From Methylotenera_A sp963701715 (lineage in GTDB: Bacteria > Pseudomonadota > Gammaproteobacteria > Burkholderiales > Methylophilaceae): a DNA stretch of 64,000 nucleotides. Below the pieces are notes generated by a model. It saw only the letters and a list, made by a program, of their open reading frames with translations, did no database searches and was not told the DNA's origin. Each line of letters begins with the position of its first letter. Position 1 is the stretch's first letter. Positions 27,404 to 34,844 of this stretch are shown piece by piece. A program made the position numbers and the translations under genes. The stretch covers positions 310,001 to 374,000 of the forward strand of contig CAVPAX010000005.1 in the NCBI GenBank assembly GCA_963701715.1, in the 5' to 3' direction.

Positions 27404-28135
27404 TTATTTCATGCTACCTACAATAGCGCCCTGATTGGCTAAATCAGCCAAGATTTCCGCACCAAATTTAATCATTGTGTTTGCATCTGGATGGTTTATC
27501 GCCTCTGCAATCCGCTCCAGCGCTTGCTTTCCGGCCATGTTATTTTCACTGATTAAACGCAGTAATTCAAAAGTCATTGGGTTTAGTTCAATAAATTTCA
27601 CGATGTTTTCCGCATTTCTAAATACCAACAAATAGGTTTTTTCTTTGGGCTTTGGTTGATAGCGTTTGGAGATTTTATGCACTGCATAGTCGTATTCCAG
27701 CAGCATGTGTGCGGGTGCGAGCACAGGCTTTTCGTTCAATAAATCTGGGTTTTTACTTAATTTCAATACCTCAGTTTGCTGTGTACTGATAACCAGTTCT
27801 ATCCATTCGTAATGTGCGAGTTGTTTAAGATACGCAGGAAAATTTTTTGTTGTTTTTAAAAAGTCTAAAAACTGCTGCGGAATTTCTCTAAAAATCGGGC
27901 TTTCGGCCTGATGGGTTGAGAAAAATTGGCGCACCAGTTTGCGCCAGTTGCGTACACCTAAAATGCTTTTGCACACAGGAAAGCACGCAGAAACCGATCC
28001 GAATATGTTATTGAATACGATTTCGCGGTAAACCGCCATGCGCGCATCTGGTACTTTGGCGGGTTTTTTATGAGCAGTTGGGTTGCGGATGTGTGCCGTG
28101 AAAGCGATTTGATAGCGTTGAAAATCCAGCATCAT
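27404..28135 (-). CDS. hvfC: DUF2063 partner protein of MNIO enzyme (HvfC/BufC-like)
   Basis: A 243-residue protein of the DUF2063 family, the usual partner of DUF692 enzymes in RiPP clusters (HvfC, BufC; comparable to MbnC in methanobactin synthesis). The family N-terminus is visible: MLDFQRYQIAFTAHIRNP, then MAVYREIVFNNIFGSVSACF. It is expected to bind and present the precursor peptide to the HvfB enzyme. Its start overlaps the hvfB stop by 4 bp. Assignment is from family and context. Confidence 0.8.
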   Translation of the reverse strand: MMLDFQRYQIAFTAHIRNPTAHKKPAKVPDARMAVYREIVFNNIFGSVSACFPVCKSILGVRNWRKLVRQFFSTHQAESPIFREIPQQFLDFLKTTKNFPAYLKQLAHYEWIELVISTQQTEVLKLSKNPDLLNEKPVLAPAHMLLEYDYAVHKISKRYQPKPKEKTYLLVFRNAENIVKFIELNPMTFELLRLISENNMAGKQALERIAEAINHPDANTMIKFGAEILADLANQGAIVGSMK

Positions 28136-29007
28136 GCAACTTTCGGTTGCTGCAAACTATGCCGCGCCTGATGTGCTGCAATTTTATCAATTTCAGGAAT
28201 CAGTTCCGGCAGCGTAGGGATATTCAAATCGCGCTCTAGTAGTGTGGGAAAGGCGCCAAATAATTGATAAGCTTTATCTAGCAAGGCCCACACCGGGCCG
28301 ATGATATTTTCGCCATGGGTATCTACCAGCAAGTCCGGCTTGACTTGCAAATGGCCTGCCACATGACTATACACAATGCGTTCGCCCGGAATACCGCATA
28401 AAAACGCATGCGCATCAAATCCGAAATTGACACTGTTGACATAAATATTGTTGATATCTAGGTGCAAATCACAGTCTGCCTCATCCAGCACCGCCTTGAT
28501 AAACGTGAGTTCGTCCATACTGGAAATCGGCGCAGCCACATAAAACGAGGCGTTTTCAACCGCGATGCGTTGACCTAGTATGTCCTGTGTTTTACGGATG
28601 CGTTTGGCGACATAATGCACCGCTTCTTCGGTAAATGGAATCGGCAGCAGGTCGTATAAGTAGCCTGCTTTGCCATGCTGAATGTCGCTGCAAAAACTTA
28701 AATGTTCAGTATAAAGTGGGATTTTATTGGTACTTAAAAACTGTTTTACTTGTTTTAGAAATTCTACATTGAGCGGGTCCGGGCCACCTAAAGACAAGCA
28801 AAGGCCGTGACAGACCATCGGAAAGCGCTCGACAAACCACGCCAATTCAACAGCGGCTTTGCCGCCCGCACCAATCCAGTTCTCAGGCGCGATTTCTAAA
28901 AAATTGATATTTTCGATTAATGGATTTTGATACAGCGCTTGGATTTGGGGTATCAGCTCACGCTTTAACCCCAAACCGGTGCCTTTGATGTCAGCCAGTG
29001 TAGACAC
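28132..29007 (-). CDS. hvfB: DUF692 multinuclear iron oxidative enzyme (HvfB/BufB-like)
   Basis: A 291-residue MNIO-family (DUF692, TIM-barrel) enzyme. Characterised relatives MbnB, BufB and HvfB oxidise cysteine residues of precursor peptides to thiooxazole or oxazolone/thioamide groups that bind copper. Likely metal ligands and active-site segments are all visible: FLEIAPENW, VCHGLCLSLGG, YTEHLSFCS, IAVENASFY, LHLDINNIYVNS, VYSHVAGH and VDTHGENI. It lies 12 bp downstream of the precursor gene and overlaps hvfC. The exact chemistry here is inferred from the precursor's EGKCG-type motifs. Confidence 0.85.
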   Translation of the reverse strand: MSTLADIKGTGLGLKRELIPQIQALYQNPLIENINFLEIAPENWIGAGGKAAVELAWFVERFPMVCHGLCLSLGGPDPLNVEFLKQVKQFLSTNKIPLYTEHLSFCSDIQHGKAGYLYDLLPIPFTEEAVHYVAKRIRKTQDILGQRIAVENASFYVAAPISSMDELTFIKAVLDEADCDLHLDINNIYVNSVNFGFDAHAFLCGIPGERIVYSHVAGHLQVKPDLLVDTHGENIIGPVWALLDKAYQLFGAFPTLLERDLNIPTLPELIPEIDKIAAHQARHSLQQPKVA

Positions 29008-29019
29008 GTTTAAACAAAC

Positions 29020-29406
29020 TTAGTGACCACATTTTCCTTCTTTCATCTTTTCTGCACTGCAAGCGCCTTCCTTCATTTTCTCAGCGCTGCAAGCGCCCTC
29101 TTTCATTTTTTCTGCACTGCATGCACCTTCCTTCATCTTTTCGGCAGAGCAAGCACCCTCTTTCATTTTCTCTGCACTGCATTTACCTTCGGCAGCTTTT
29201 GCTTCAGTTTTTTTCTTGTTCGCGCCGCATTTGCCCGTGCCGCATTTTCCGTCTTTCATTTTGGCATCTGCTTCAGCGACTTGATAGCCGCTGGAAAGTG
29301 ATTTGATTGCAAAAGGGTTCTCGGCCGCTTGGATGCCGGCTGCGCCGACAGAAAGCGCGAATGCGCCGGAGACTGCTAAAGCAAGAGTTTTATTTGAAGT
29401 TTTCAT
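29020..29406 (-). CDS. hvfA: Cys-repeat RiPP precursor (HvfA/bufferin-like)
   Basis: A 128-residue exported precursor. Residues 1-27 form a signal peptide ending near GIQAAE. The mature N-terminus NPFAIKSLSSGYQVAEAD is typical of HvfA/DUF2282-like proteins. Eight cysteines follow, at 55, 60, 76, 86, 96, 106, 116 and 126; the first two sit in DGKCG and TGKCG, the last in EGKCG. From 76 to 126 the spacing is exactly 10, built from near-identical CSAEKMKEGA units. Such GKC motifs are the sites HvfB-type enzymes modify for copper binding. AAAGGAAT precedes the ATG. Confidence 0.85.
   Translation of the reverse strand: MKTSNKTLALAVSGAFALSVGAAGIQAAENPFAIKSLSSGYQVAEADAKMKDGKCGTGKCGANKKKTEAKAAEGKCSAEKMKEGACSAEKMKEGACSAEKMKEGACSAEKMKEGACSAEKMKEGKCGH
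29026..29190 (-). repeat. 30-bp in-frame tandem repeats in the RiPP precursor
   Basis: Five consecutive 30-bp units encode the 10-residue repeat CSAEKMKEGA or its end variants. The units encode the same residues but differ at synonymous positions, including a serine codon switch from AGT to TCT in one unit, so they are not recent perfect copies. Confidence 0.8.
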
Positions 29407-29466
29407 AAGTAGATTCCTTTAAAAAATAGATTAAATATGAGGTTGTCAGCGATTTGCCGCAACCAC

Positions 29467-29709
29467 TTACCTTTCAACCGAAAGCGCAATGCGTTTCTTT
29501 GCTTCGGATGGCATTTCGATCGTGTTGTCATTTTCGACAGCGCTCACCATTTTCGTCACGGCCAAGCGTAATGTTTGTATCTGCTGACCGAACCGTTTGC
29601 AGTATTTGCAAATCGTCAGATGCAGTTTCAAAGCAAAACGTTCACGCAATGTGAGCGGTCGATCTAATGATTGTGAAATAAGCTGACTAGCTTGCCTGCA
29701 ACTTAACAT
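29467..29709 (-). CDS. Zinc-finger anti-sigma factor
   Basis: An 80-residue protein with the ZAS-type zinc motif: C4, then H30-x3-C34-x2-C37 in the segment LKLHLTICKYCKRFG, plus the LDRPLTLRERFALKLH pattern seen in zf-HC2 anti-sigma factors. It follows the ECF sigma gene by 10 bp and lies between it and the RiPP precursor. It most likely holds the sigma factor inactive until a metal or redox signal arrives. No membrane segment is present, so sensing is probably cytoplasmic. Confidence 0.8.
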   Translation of the reverse strand: MLSCRQASQLISQSLDRPLTLRERFALKLHLTICKYCKRFGQQIQTLRLAVTKMVSAVENDNTIEMPSEAKKRIALSVER

Positions 29710-29719
29710 TCTTAAACCT

Positions 29720-30268
29720 CTAAGCTCCTAGCCAATTGATTTCTAAACACTTTCTTAATCCCATGCGGGCTCGATACAACATCACCCAAGCATTGGTCGT
29801 GCTGATATTCAATTCCTTACATATTTCTTCGTTATTGGTTTCGTGTATGTCGCGCATCATAAATAACTGGGCTAATTTCTTAGGTAATTTATCCATACAG
29901 GTTTGCAGAATGCCTAGAAACTGCTTTTGTTCCAGAGTGCCTTCTGGCATGTTCCATGCGAGCGGCTTGTCCGCCCAATGGCCAGCTTCATCAAAAAACT
30001 CGTCCATGTTAGCGTCTTCGTCTGACATCAAGTCTGACGCTGCAATTTCGCGCACATTTTTACGCATGACATCTATGATTTTGTGTTTGAGAATGCTTGT
30101 CAGCCAAGTGCGCGGCGCGGATTGTCCTGCAAAATCCGGGCTTTTAATGGCAGCCAGAAATGTTTCCTGCACCACATCCTCAGCCAAATGTGGGTCGCGT
30201 AAGCGTGCGAGTGCAAACCTGTACAGATAGTCGCCATGTTCGCTAAGCCAGTCATGTAGGTTTGCCAT
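29720..30268 (-). CDS. ECF-type RNA polymerase sigma factor
   Basis: A 182-residue group 4 (ECF) sigma factor. Region 2 is visible at about residues 10-75 (YRFALARLRDPHLAEDVVQE, TWLTSILKHKIIDVMRK) and region 4 at about 125-175 (LPKKLAQLFMMRDIHETNNE, LNISTTNAWVMLYRARMGLR). Between them is an acidic linker. Placed directly before the anti-sigma and hvfABC genes, it probably drives that operon and itself; in Caulobacter a comparable ECF factor controls bufferin genes. It starts 2 bp after the DUF1841 stop. Confidence 0.85.
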   Translation of the reverse strand: MANLHDWLSEHGDYLYRFALARLRDPHLAEDVVQETFLAAIKSPDFAGQSAPRTWLTSILKHKIIDVMRKNVREIAASDLMSDEDANMDEFFDEAGHWADKPLAWNMPEGTLEQKQFLGILQTCMDKLPKKLAQLFMMRDIHETNNEEICKELNISTTNAWVMLYRARMGLRKCLEINWLGA

Positions 30269-30270
30269 GC

Positions 30271-30711
30271 TTATAGTTTGCCTGCTTTTTGTTGCAGTAA
30301 TTGTACATAATAGTTGGCGTCAAGTGCAGCGTTATTGTGCTGCGCCTGCCAAATCACTTCACCGAGGCATTCCAAAATATCGTGTTGTGCGTCGTGTTCA
30401 TTTTGGTATTTAAACCTCAACTGCTCGTAAACGCTGGCGATGCCAATCGGCTGATTGATGCCGATTTGTTCGAGTATCGATAAATGCAAACTCATGTGCA
30501 GAAACGGATTGGTTTCGCCGAATTCAGGAAAATATTCCTGGTGCTTGAATTGCTCTGGCGCATCAAGTATGGCGTGATATTCAGGATGCATGTGAATGAC
30601 ACCCAAGCCGATTTTTTCTAAGTCGGTGAGCGCTTGCGAAGACTTAAACTTTGCCCAAATGCCAAAAAAGAACTCGCGGACTTCGTCGCGGCTGGGGTTA
30701 AATAGGGCCAT
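30271..30711 (-). CDS. DUF1841 family protein
   Basis: A 146-residue member of DUF1841 (FNPSRDEVREFFFGIWAKF at the N-terminus, then VIHMHPEYHAIL and NPFLHMSLHLSILEQIGINQ). The histidine-rich MHPEYH and HMSLHLSI segments are conserved in the family; the function is unknown. ATG 30711 was chosen over a TTG at 30720. It sits 15 bp after FIST and 2 bp before the sigma factor, so it is in the same run. Confidence 0.75.
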   Translation of the reverse strand: MALFNPSRDEVREFFFGIWAKFKSSQALTDLEKIGLGVIHMHPEYHAILDAPEQFKHQEYFPEFGETNPFLHMSLHLSILEQIGINQPIGIASVYEQLRFKYQNEHDAQHDILECLGEVIWQAQHNNAALDANYYVQLLQQKAGKL

Positions 30712-30726
30712 AAAAGACAAATAAGC

Positions 30727-31830
30727 TCATAAATACCTGACATTACTTTTAGCGAATAGACCCAATACGGCGGAATATTGCAGCAGCTCGTTAACGCCGT
30801 TGATTGGCGCGATCTCACCGTTGCCATAAAAACCAATCACCGGTAGAAGCGGGAACAGCGTTTTAATTAATGCCAAATCCTGATCGGCACCGTTATAAAA
30901 ATAGGGGCCGCGTCCCAAACAAGAAAATAGTAAAGCAAATGCAGGTTCGGTGTCTAATCGCTGTTTGAGTTCGCCGGCGGTTTTTACAATGTCCACTTGT
31001 GCAGCATCTACATCGCGGATCGCCCAGCTAAGCCAGTTACCTGCCTGTAGTGGCTTTGTCAGGGTAACGGAGGCATTGTCGGCATCTTCGATGATAATGG
31101 AAGCGATATTGTATTCGCCGCGTTCCAGCTGGCTGGCTTTATTGGCATACACCACCATGAGCTGATGGTAGGGTGGCGCGTCTGAGGTTTTAGCGTGCTT
31201 CTGCCATGCGGATAGCAAGGTAGTAAGCGCTGGTATATTAGCGATGGTGAGTAAATCATTGTCATTGCTGGAGGTTATTCTGCGCGGCGGAGATATGACC
31301 TTCAGGCCATGTGTCGCGGCTACTGCCGTCGACATGTTGTTGAGTGTGACTTCACAATAACCTTGCGTGGTACCTTTGCCATTTTGCCAAACTGAAAAAG
31401 GCCCATGCCCGATCGCGTCGCCAGAAACGCCGCCAAATCTAAGCCCGGATTGGTTCAACCAGGTTGTGTTGATGGCGTTGGGCGCGGTAAGTGTGAGCAA
31501 TAAATCACTATTTTTTACTTGGACATCAGTTTTTGGATAGCCGAAATTCAAGTCTGAAAACACCATTGCGGCTGCAGCAGGGCTATCAATTACCCAGTCT
31601 TCTTCAGTAAAAATGCCAGTCGCTGAGCAGCCGATAATTTGTGTGCATCTGGCTGCCTTAGCAGCAGCTTTGATGGCGGATTGCGGATCGGCAGCGAACT
31701 CTGAAGTTAAAAATAGCAATACGCTGGAAGGCGCATGGATATTGGCTTTCAGCATAGCTGTTTCAACCGCTTGAGCAGCCAGCTCTGGCTTGGGCACTGC
31801 GCCGATGGCTAATCCTGTTGCGACTTTCAT
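30727..31830 (-). CDS. FIST-domain signal transduction protein
   Basis: A 367-residue protein with FIST_N (SSVLLFLTSEFAADPQSAIK, IIGCSATGIFTEEDW) and FIST_C (SCLGRGPYFYNGADQDL, VIGFYGNGEIAPING). FIST modules are thought to sense small ligands such as amino acids; here no output domain is attached. It overlaps the nth stop by 4 bp. Residues near the N-terminus (KANIHAPSS) are encoded by a copy of the dispersed hairpin element. Confidence 0.8.
   Translation of the reverse strand: MKVATGLAIGAVPKPELAAQAVETAMLKANIHAPSSVLLFLTSEFAADPQSAIKAAAKAARCTQIIGCSATGIFTEEDWVIDSPAAAAMVFSDLNFGYPKTDVQVKNSDLLLTLTAPNAINTTWLNQSGLRFGGVSGDAIGHGPFSVWQNGKGTTQGYCEVTLNNMSTAVAATHGLKVISPPRRITSSNDNDLLTIANIPALTTLLSAWQKHAKTSDAPPYHQLMVVYANKASQLERGEYNIASIIIEDADNASVTLTKPLQAGNWLSWAIRDVDAAQVDIVKTAGELKQRLDTEPAFALLFSCLGRGPYFYNGADQDLALIKTLFPLLPVIGFYGNGEIAPINGVNELLQYSAVLGLFAKSNVRYL
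31718..31758. repeat. Dispersed hairpin element, copy D (inside FIST gene)
   Basis: Core GCTGGAAG at 31723-31730 and CTTTCAGC at 31746-31753 form an 8-bp stem (one G-T pair) around the same 15-base loop (GCGCATGGATATTGG) as copies A and B. It encodes KANIHAPSS in the FIST protein. Confidence 0.5.
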
Positions 31831-32504
31831 GTTTTAACTACTATTTCCTCGCCAGCCATTAGATGCAGTTTTGGGATGATTTTATGCGGGTATTCACACA
31901 AATCCACAATGCAGCATTCGCCGCACTTGGGGCTGCGCGCAGTGCAGGTGTAGCGCCCGTGCAAAATCAGCAGATGATGCGCATTGTGCATGTATTCTTT
32001 GGGAATCGTTTTTAAATATTTTTGTTCGACTTCCAGTACATTCTTGCCCGTTGCAAGTCTGGTGCGGTTTCCCAGCCGAAACAAATGGGTATCCACGGCA
32101 ATGGTAGGCTGGCCGAACGCGGTGTTCAAGATGACATTGGCGGTTTTGCGACCTACGCCGGACAATGCCTCGAGAGCCGCTCTGGTATTGGGTACCAGGC
32201 CATTGTGTTTTTGTATTAATTGCTCACAACAAGCCAAAATATTTTTGGCTTTGGCACGATAAAGTCCGATGGTTTTGATGTAACTTTCCAAACCTTCGAT
32301 TTCCAAGTTTAAAATCGCTTGCGGTGTATTGGCCACTTTGAATAGCTTGCGTGTGGCAATATTCACGCCTTTATCAGTTGCCTGGGCGGAAAGAATAACT
32401 GCGATTAATAGCTCAAATGTGCTGCTGTATTCCAGCTCTGTTGTCGGGTGTGGAGTTGCGACGCTGAGTCGCTTAAAAATTTCAGCACGTTTCTCTGCAT
32501 TCAT
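31827..32504 (-). CDS. nth: Endonuclease III
   Basis: Base-excision repair glycosylase/AP lyase for oxidised pyrimidines. 225 residues. The helix-hairpin-helix LSGVGRKTANVIL carries the catalytic lysine, the catalytic aspartate follows in AVDTHLFRLGNR, and the [4Fe-4S] motif C-x6-C-x2-C-x5-C is intact (CTARSPKCGECCIVDLC). Placed directly after rnfE, the same order as rsxABCDGE-nth in E. coli. Confidence 0.96.
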   Translation of the reverse strand: MNAEKRAEIFKRLSVATPHPTTELEYSSTFELLIAVILSAQATDKGVNIATRKLFKVANTPQAILNLEIEGLESYIKTIGLYRAKAKNILACCEQLIQKHNGLVPNTRAALEALSGVGRKTANVILNTAFGQPTIAVDTHLFRLGNRTRLATGKNVLEVEQKYLKTIPKEYMHNAHHLLILHGRYTCTARSPKCGECCIVDLCEYPHKIIPKLHLMAGEEIVVKT

Positions 32505-32516
32505 TTTTTGTGTTGT

Positions 32517-33194
32517 TTAATGTGCAGGTTTGAGCGCACCACCAGCCTGTGGCGCAGGGTTTGATTTGCGCTGTTCTGCCCAGTTACGGAATGCGATTAA
32601 ACAGGCCAACCCCAGGAATGCGCCTGGGGGTAAAATTGCCAACAGAAAACCATGGTAATCGGGAATAATCGTCACTACAAACTGCTTGAATTGTGGGCCA
32701 AGTGCCAAATCCAGTCCAGAAAACAAGGTGCCTTTACCGATAACTTCACGCATGCCGCCCAATATAGCCAACACAATCGTCAAGCCTAAACCCATCATAA
32801 AGCCGTCCCACATTGCGGGAGCCGGAGGGTTTTTTGCTGCAAAGGATTCTACCCTGGCGAGTACGATGCAGTTCACTACAATCAGTGGAATAAAAATACC
32901 CAGCACTTTGTGTAACGGCTCGGCAAAGCCGTGAATGGTTAAATCAATCACCGTCACCAGCGCGGCAATCACCAAAATAAACACCGGTACGCGAATTTCA
33001 TCCGGCACAAACTTGCGCACAGGGGAAACGGCGCCATTAGAGGCAGCCATGACCAAAGCGGTCGCCAAGCCAAGGCTGACGCCATTGACTACCGATGTCG
33101 TCACCGCCAAGGTGGGGCATAAACCCAAAAGCTGCACCACGCCTGGATTCTGCTTCCATAAGCCGTTATAGCTGATTTCTTTAAAGTCACTCAT
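32517..33194 (-). CDS. rnfE: Rnf electron transport complex subunit RnfE
   Basis: Integral membrane subunit of the Rnf/Rsx complex (ferredoxin:NAD+ oxidoreductase or SoxR-reducing complex). 225 residues, six membrane segments, paralogous to RnfA. Visible motifs are NPGVVQLLGLCPTLAVTTSV and GALGGMREVIG-like GGMREVIGKGTLFSG. Last rnf gene before nth. Confidence 0.93.
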   Translation of the reverse strand: MSDFKEISYNGLWKQNPGVVQLLGLCPTLAVTTSVVNGVSLGLATALVMAASNGAVSPVRKFVPDEIRVPVFILVIAALVTVIDLTIHGFAEPLHKVLGIFIPLIVVNCIVLARVESFAAKNPPAPAMWDGFMMGLGLTIVLAILGGMREVIGKGTLFSGLDLALGPQFKQFVVTIIPDYHGFLLAILPPGAFLGLACLIAFRNWAEQRKSNPAPQAGGALKPAH

Positions 33195-33207
33195 GCGTCA
33201 CCTCTGC

Positions 33208-33828
33208 TTAAGCAAATAATGCCTGTTTATTCGCTTCAAAATATTGCAGTGCTTGATGCACCGCCTTCACCACAGCGCGTGGCGTAATGGTTGCACCTGC
33301 CATGTAATCAAATAGCCCGCCGTCTTTTTTTACTTTCCAATTTTGTTCACTGGTCTTTGTGAGTGATTCATTGTCGAAAAGTTTAATCCAATTGCCCTTA
33401 GCGATGTCGATATAGTCACCCAAGCCTGGCGTTTCTTTATGTGTGAGTACACGCACACCGCTAATCGTGCCATCGGCGCGAATCGCAATCAACAGTTTGA
33501 TGTCACCACTATAGCCGTCATGCGCAATCACCTCTAAAATCACGGCTGCCGGCCTGTCGTTCAAGTATGCGCGGTTGGCGATGCTAGCTTGCTTATTCCC
33601 CAATAAATCATTCGGGGCGATGGTGATGCTGTCTTTTAGCAAATCATTATCGTGCATGCTTTCTGGCACAATTTGGCGGAACAAAGCCAGCCGCGCTTCT
33701 GCCTCGGCTTTGGCGATCGGCGCTTTGGTGATTTGAAAAACATAAGCCAGTAGTGTGGTAAACACGAACGCAAACGCAATCAGTGTGAGCGCGGTTTTAC
33801 GGGTATGTTGAAAAATACGCTCACTCAT
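33208..33828 (-). CDS. rnfG: Rnf complex FMN-binding subunit RnfG
   Basis: Periplasmic subunit carrying covalently bound FMN. 206 residues: one N-terminal membrane anchor (about 12-32), then an FMN-binding domain with HKETPGLGDYID and the attachment motif AGATITPRAVV, in which the threonine is the flavinylation site (the common form begins SGAT). Its start overlaps the rnfD stop by 4 bp. Confidence 0.92.
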   Translation of the reverse strand: MSERIFQHTRKTALTLIAFAFVFTTLLAYVFQITKAPIAKAEAEARLALFRQIVPESMHDNDLLKDSITIAPNDLLGNKQASIANRAYLNDRPAAVILEVIAHDGYSGDIKLLIAIRADGTISGVRVLTHKETPGLGDYIDIAKGNWIKLFDNESLTKTSEQNWKVKKDGGLFDYMAGATITPRAVVKAVHQALQYFEANKQALFA

Positions 33829-34844
33829 TTTTCGTGGCCAAACACTCTAGGTTGTGTGTAGGTGTCAATTAAGGGTACGCAAATATTCATGAAGATGACA
33901 GCAAAAGCTACGCCATCCGGATAACCGCCATAGACGCGGATTAGGTAGGTGATAACAGCCACGCCGGCTGCAAAATAAAGCTTACCTTTAGGCGTGGTTG
34001 GGCCGCTTACAGGGTCGGTAATAATAAAAAACGCACATAGCATGCTAGCGCCGCTAAACAAGTGGAATAAGGGCGATGCAAAATGGCCTGGGTTGATTAA
34101 CCAGAACAGGCTGGAAATAATGGCTAAAGCACCTAAAAATGCTGTTGGCAAATGCCAGCTGATGATTTTTTGCTGCCACAAATAAAGGCCACCCAATAAA
34201 TAAGCGATGGATACATATTCACTGCCTTTGCCGCCAGCTATACCGAATATAGGCGCTTGTGTAATGCTGGCGACATCATGCTTTAGCGTAAGCTGCGTCT
34301 TAAGGTAATCCAGTGGAGTAGCAGAAGTGATAGCATCCAGTTTCACATCCTGTGGCAAAAGTCCGCTGAAAATAAATTGTAATTGATCGGCAAAACTAAG
34401 TTGGGTTTGTGCTAACTGCAAGGCCGCAGGCCATTTTGTCATGAGTGCGGGAAACGAAATCAACAGTACAGCGTAACCAACCATGGCCGGATTGAATGGG
34501 TTATAGCCAAGGCCGCCGTAGAGTTGTTTCGCGACGACGATGGCGAACAAAGTACCGACCACAATCAGCCACCATGGTGAGAGCGGAGGTATCGCTAGCG
34601 CCAATAGCCACGCGGTTACGACGGCACTGTAATCCATTAAAAACGGTTGTACAGGACGTTGCCTTAATTTAAGCATGGCAGCTTCAGCCAACAATGCTGT
34701 GGCTGTTGCCAATGTAATGGTGACTAGTACGCCGCCGCCAAATACCCATATATATGCGATGATGCCTGGCACCAGTGCAAGCAACACTTTGAACATGATG
34801 CTGCTTACGGGTGGAGCGTCAGATATGTAAGGTGAGCGATACAT
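33825..34844 (-). CDS. rnfD: Rnf complex membrane subunit RnfD
   Basis: 339-residue membrane subunit related to NqrB, with about nine hydrophobic segments. YNPFNPAMVGYA and the flavinylation motif SATPLDYLK are visible, as is FFIITDPVSGPTTPKGK. Transcribed immediately after rnfC. Confidence 0.93.
   Translation of the reverse strand: MYRSPYISDAPPVSSIMFKVLLALVPGIIAYIWVFGGGVLVTITLATATALLAEAAMLKLRQRPVQPFLMDYSAVVTAWLLALAIPPLSPWWLIVVGTLFAIVVAKQLYGGLGYNPFNPAMVGYAVLLISFPALMTKWPAALQLAQTQLSFADQLQFIFSGLLPQDVKLDAITSATPLDYLKTQLTLKHDVASITQAPIFGIAGGKGSEYVSIAYLLGGLYLWQQKIISWHLPTAFLGALAIISSLFWLINPGHFASPLFHLFSGASMLCAFFIITDPVSGPTTPKGKLYFAAGVAVITYLIRVYGGYPDGVAFAVIFMNICVPLIDTYTQPRVFGHEK

Noticed and set aside
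29026..29190. CRISPR-like regular repeats
   Set aside because: Units are contiguous, in frame, and encode the RiPP precursor; there are no spacers.
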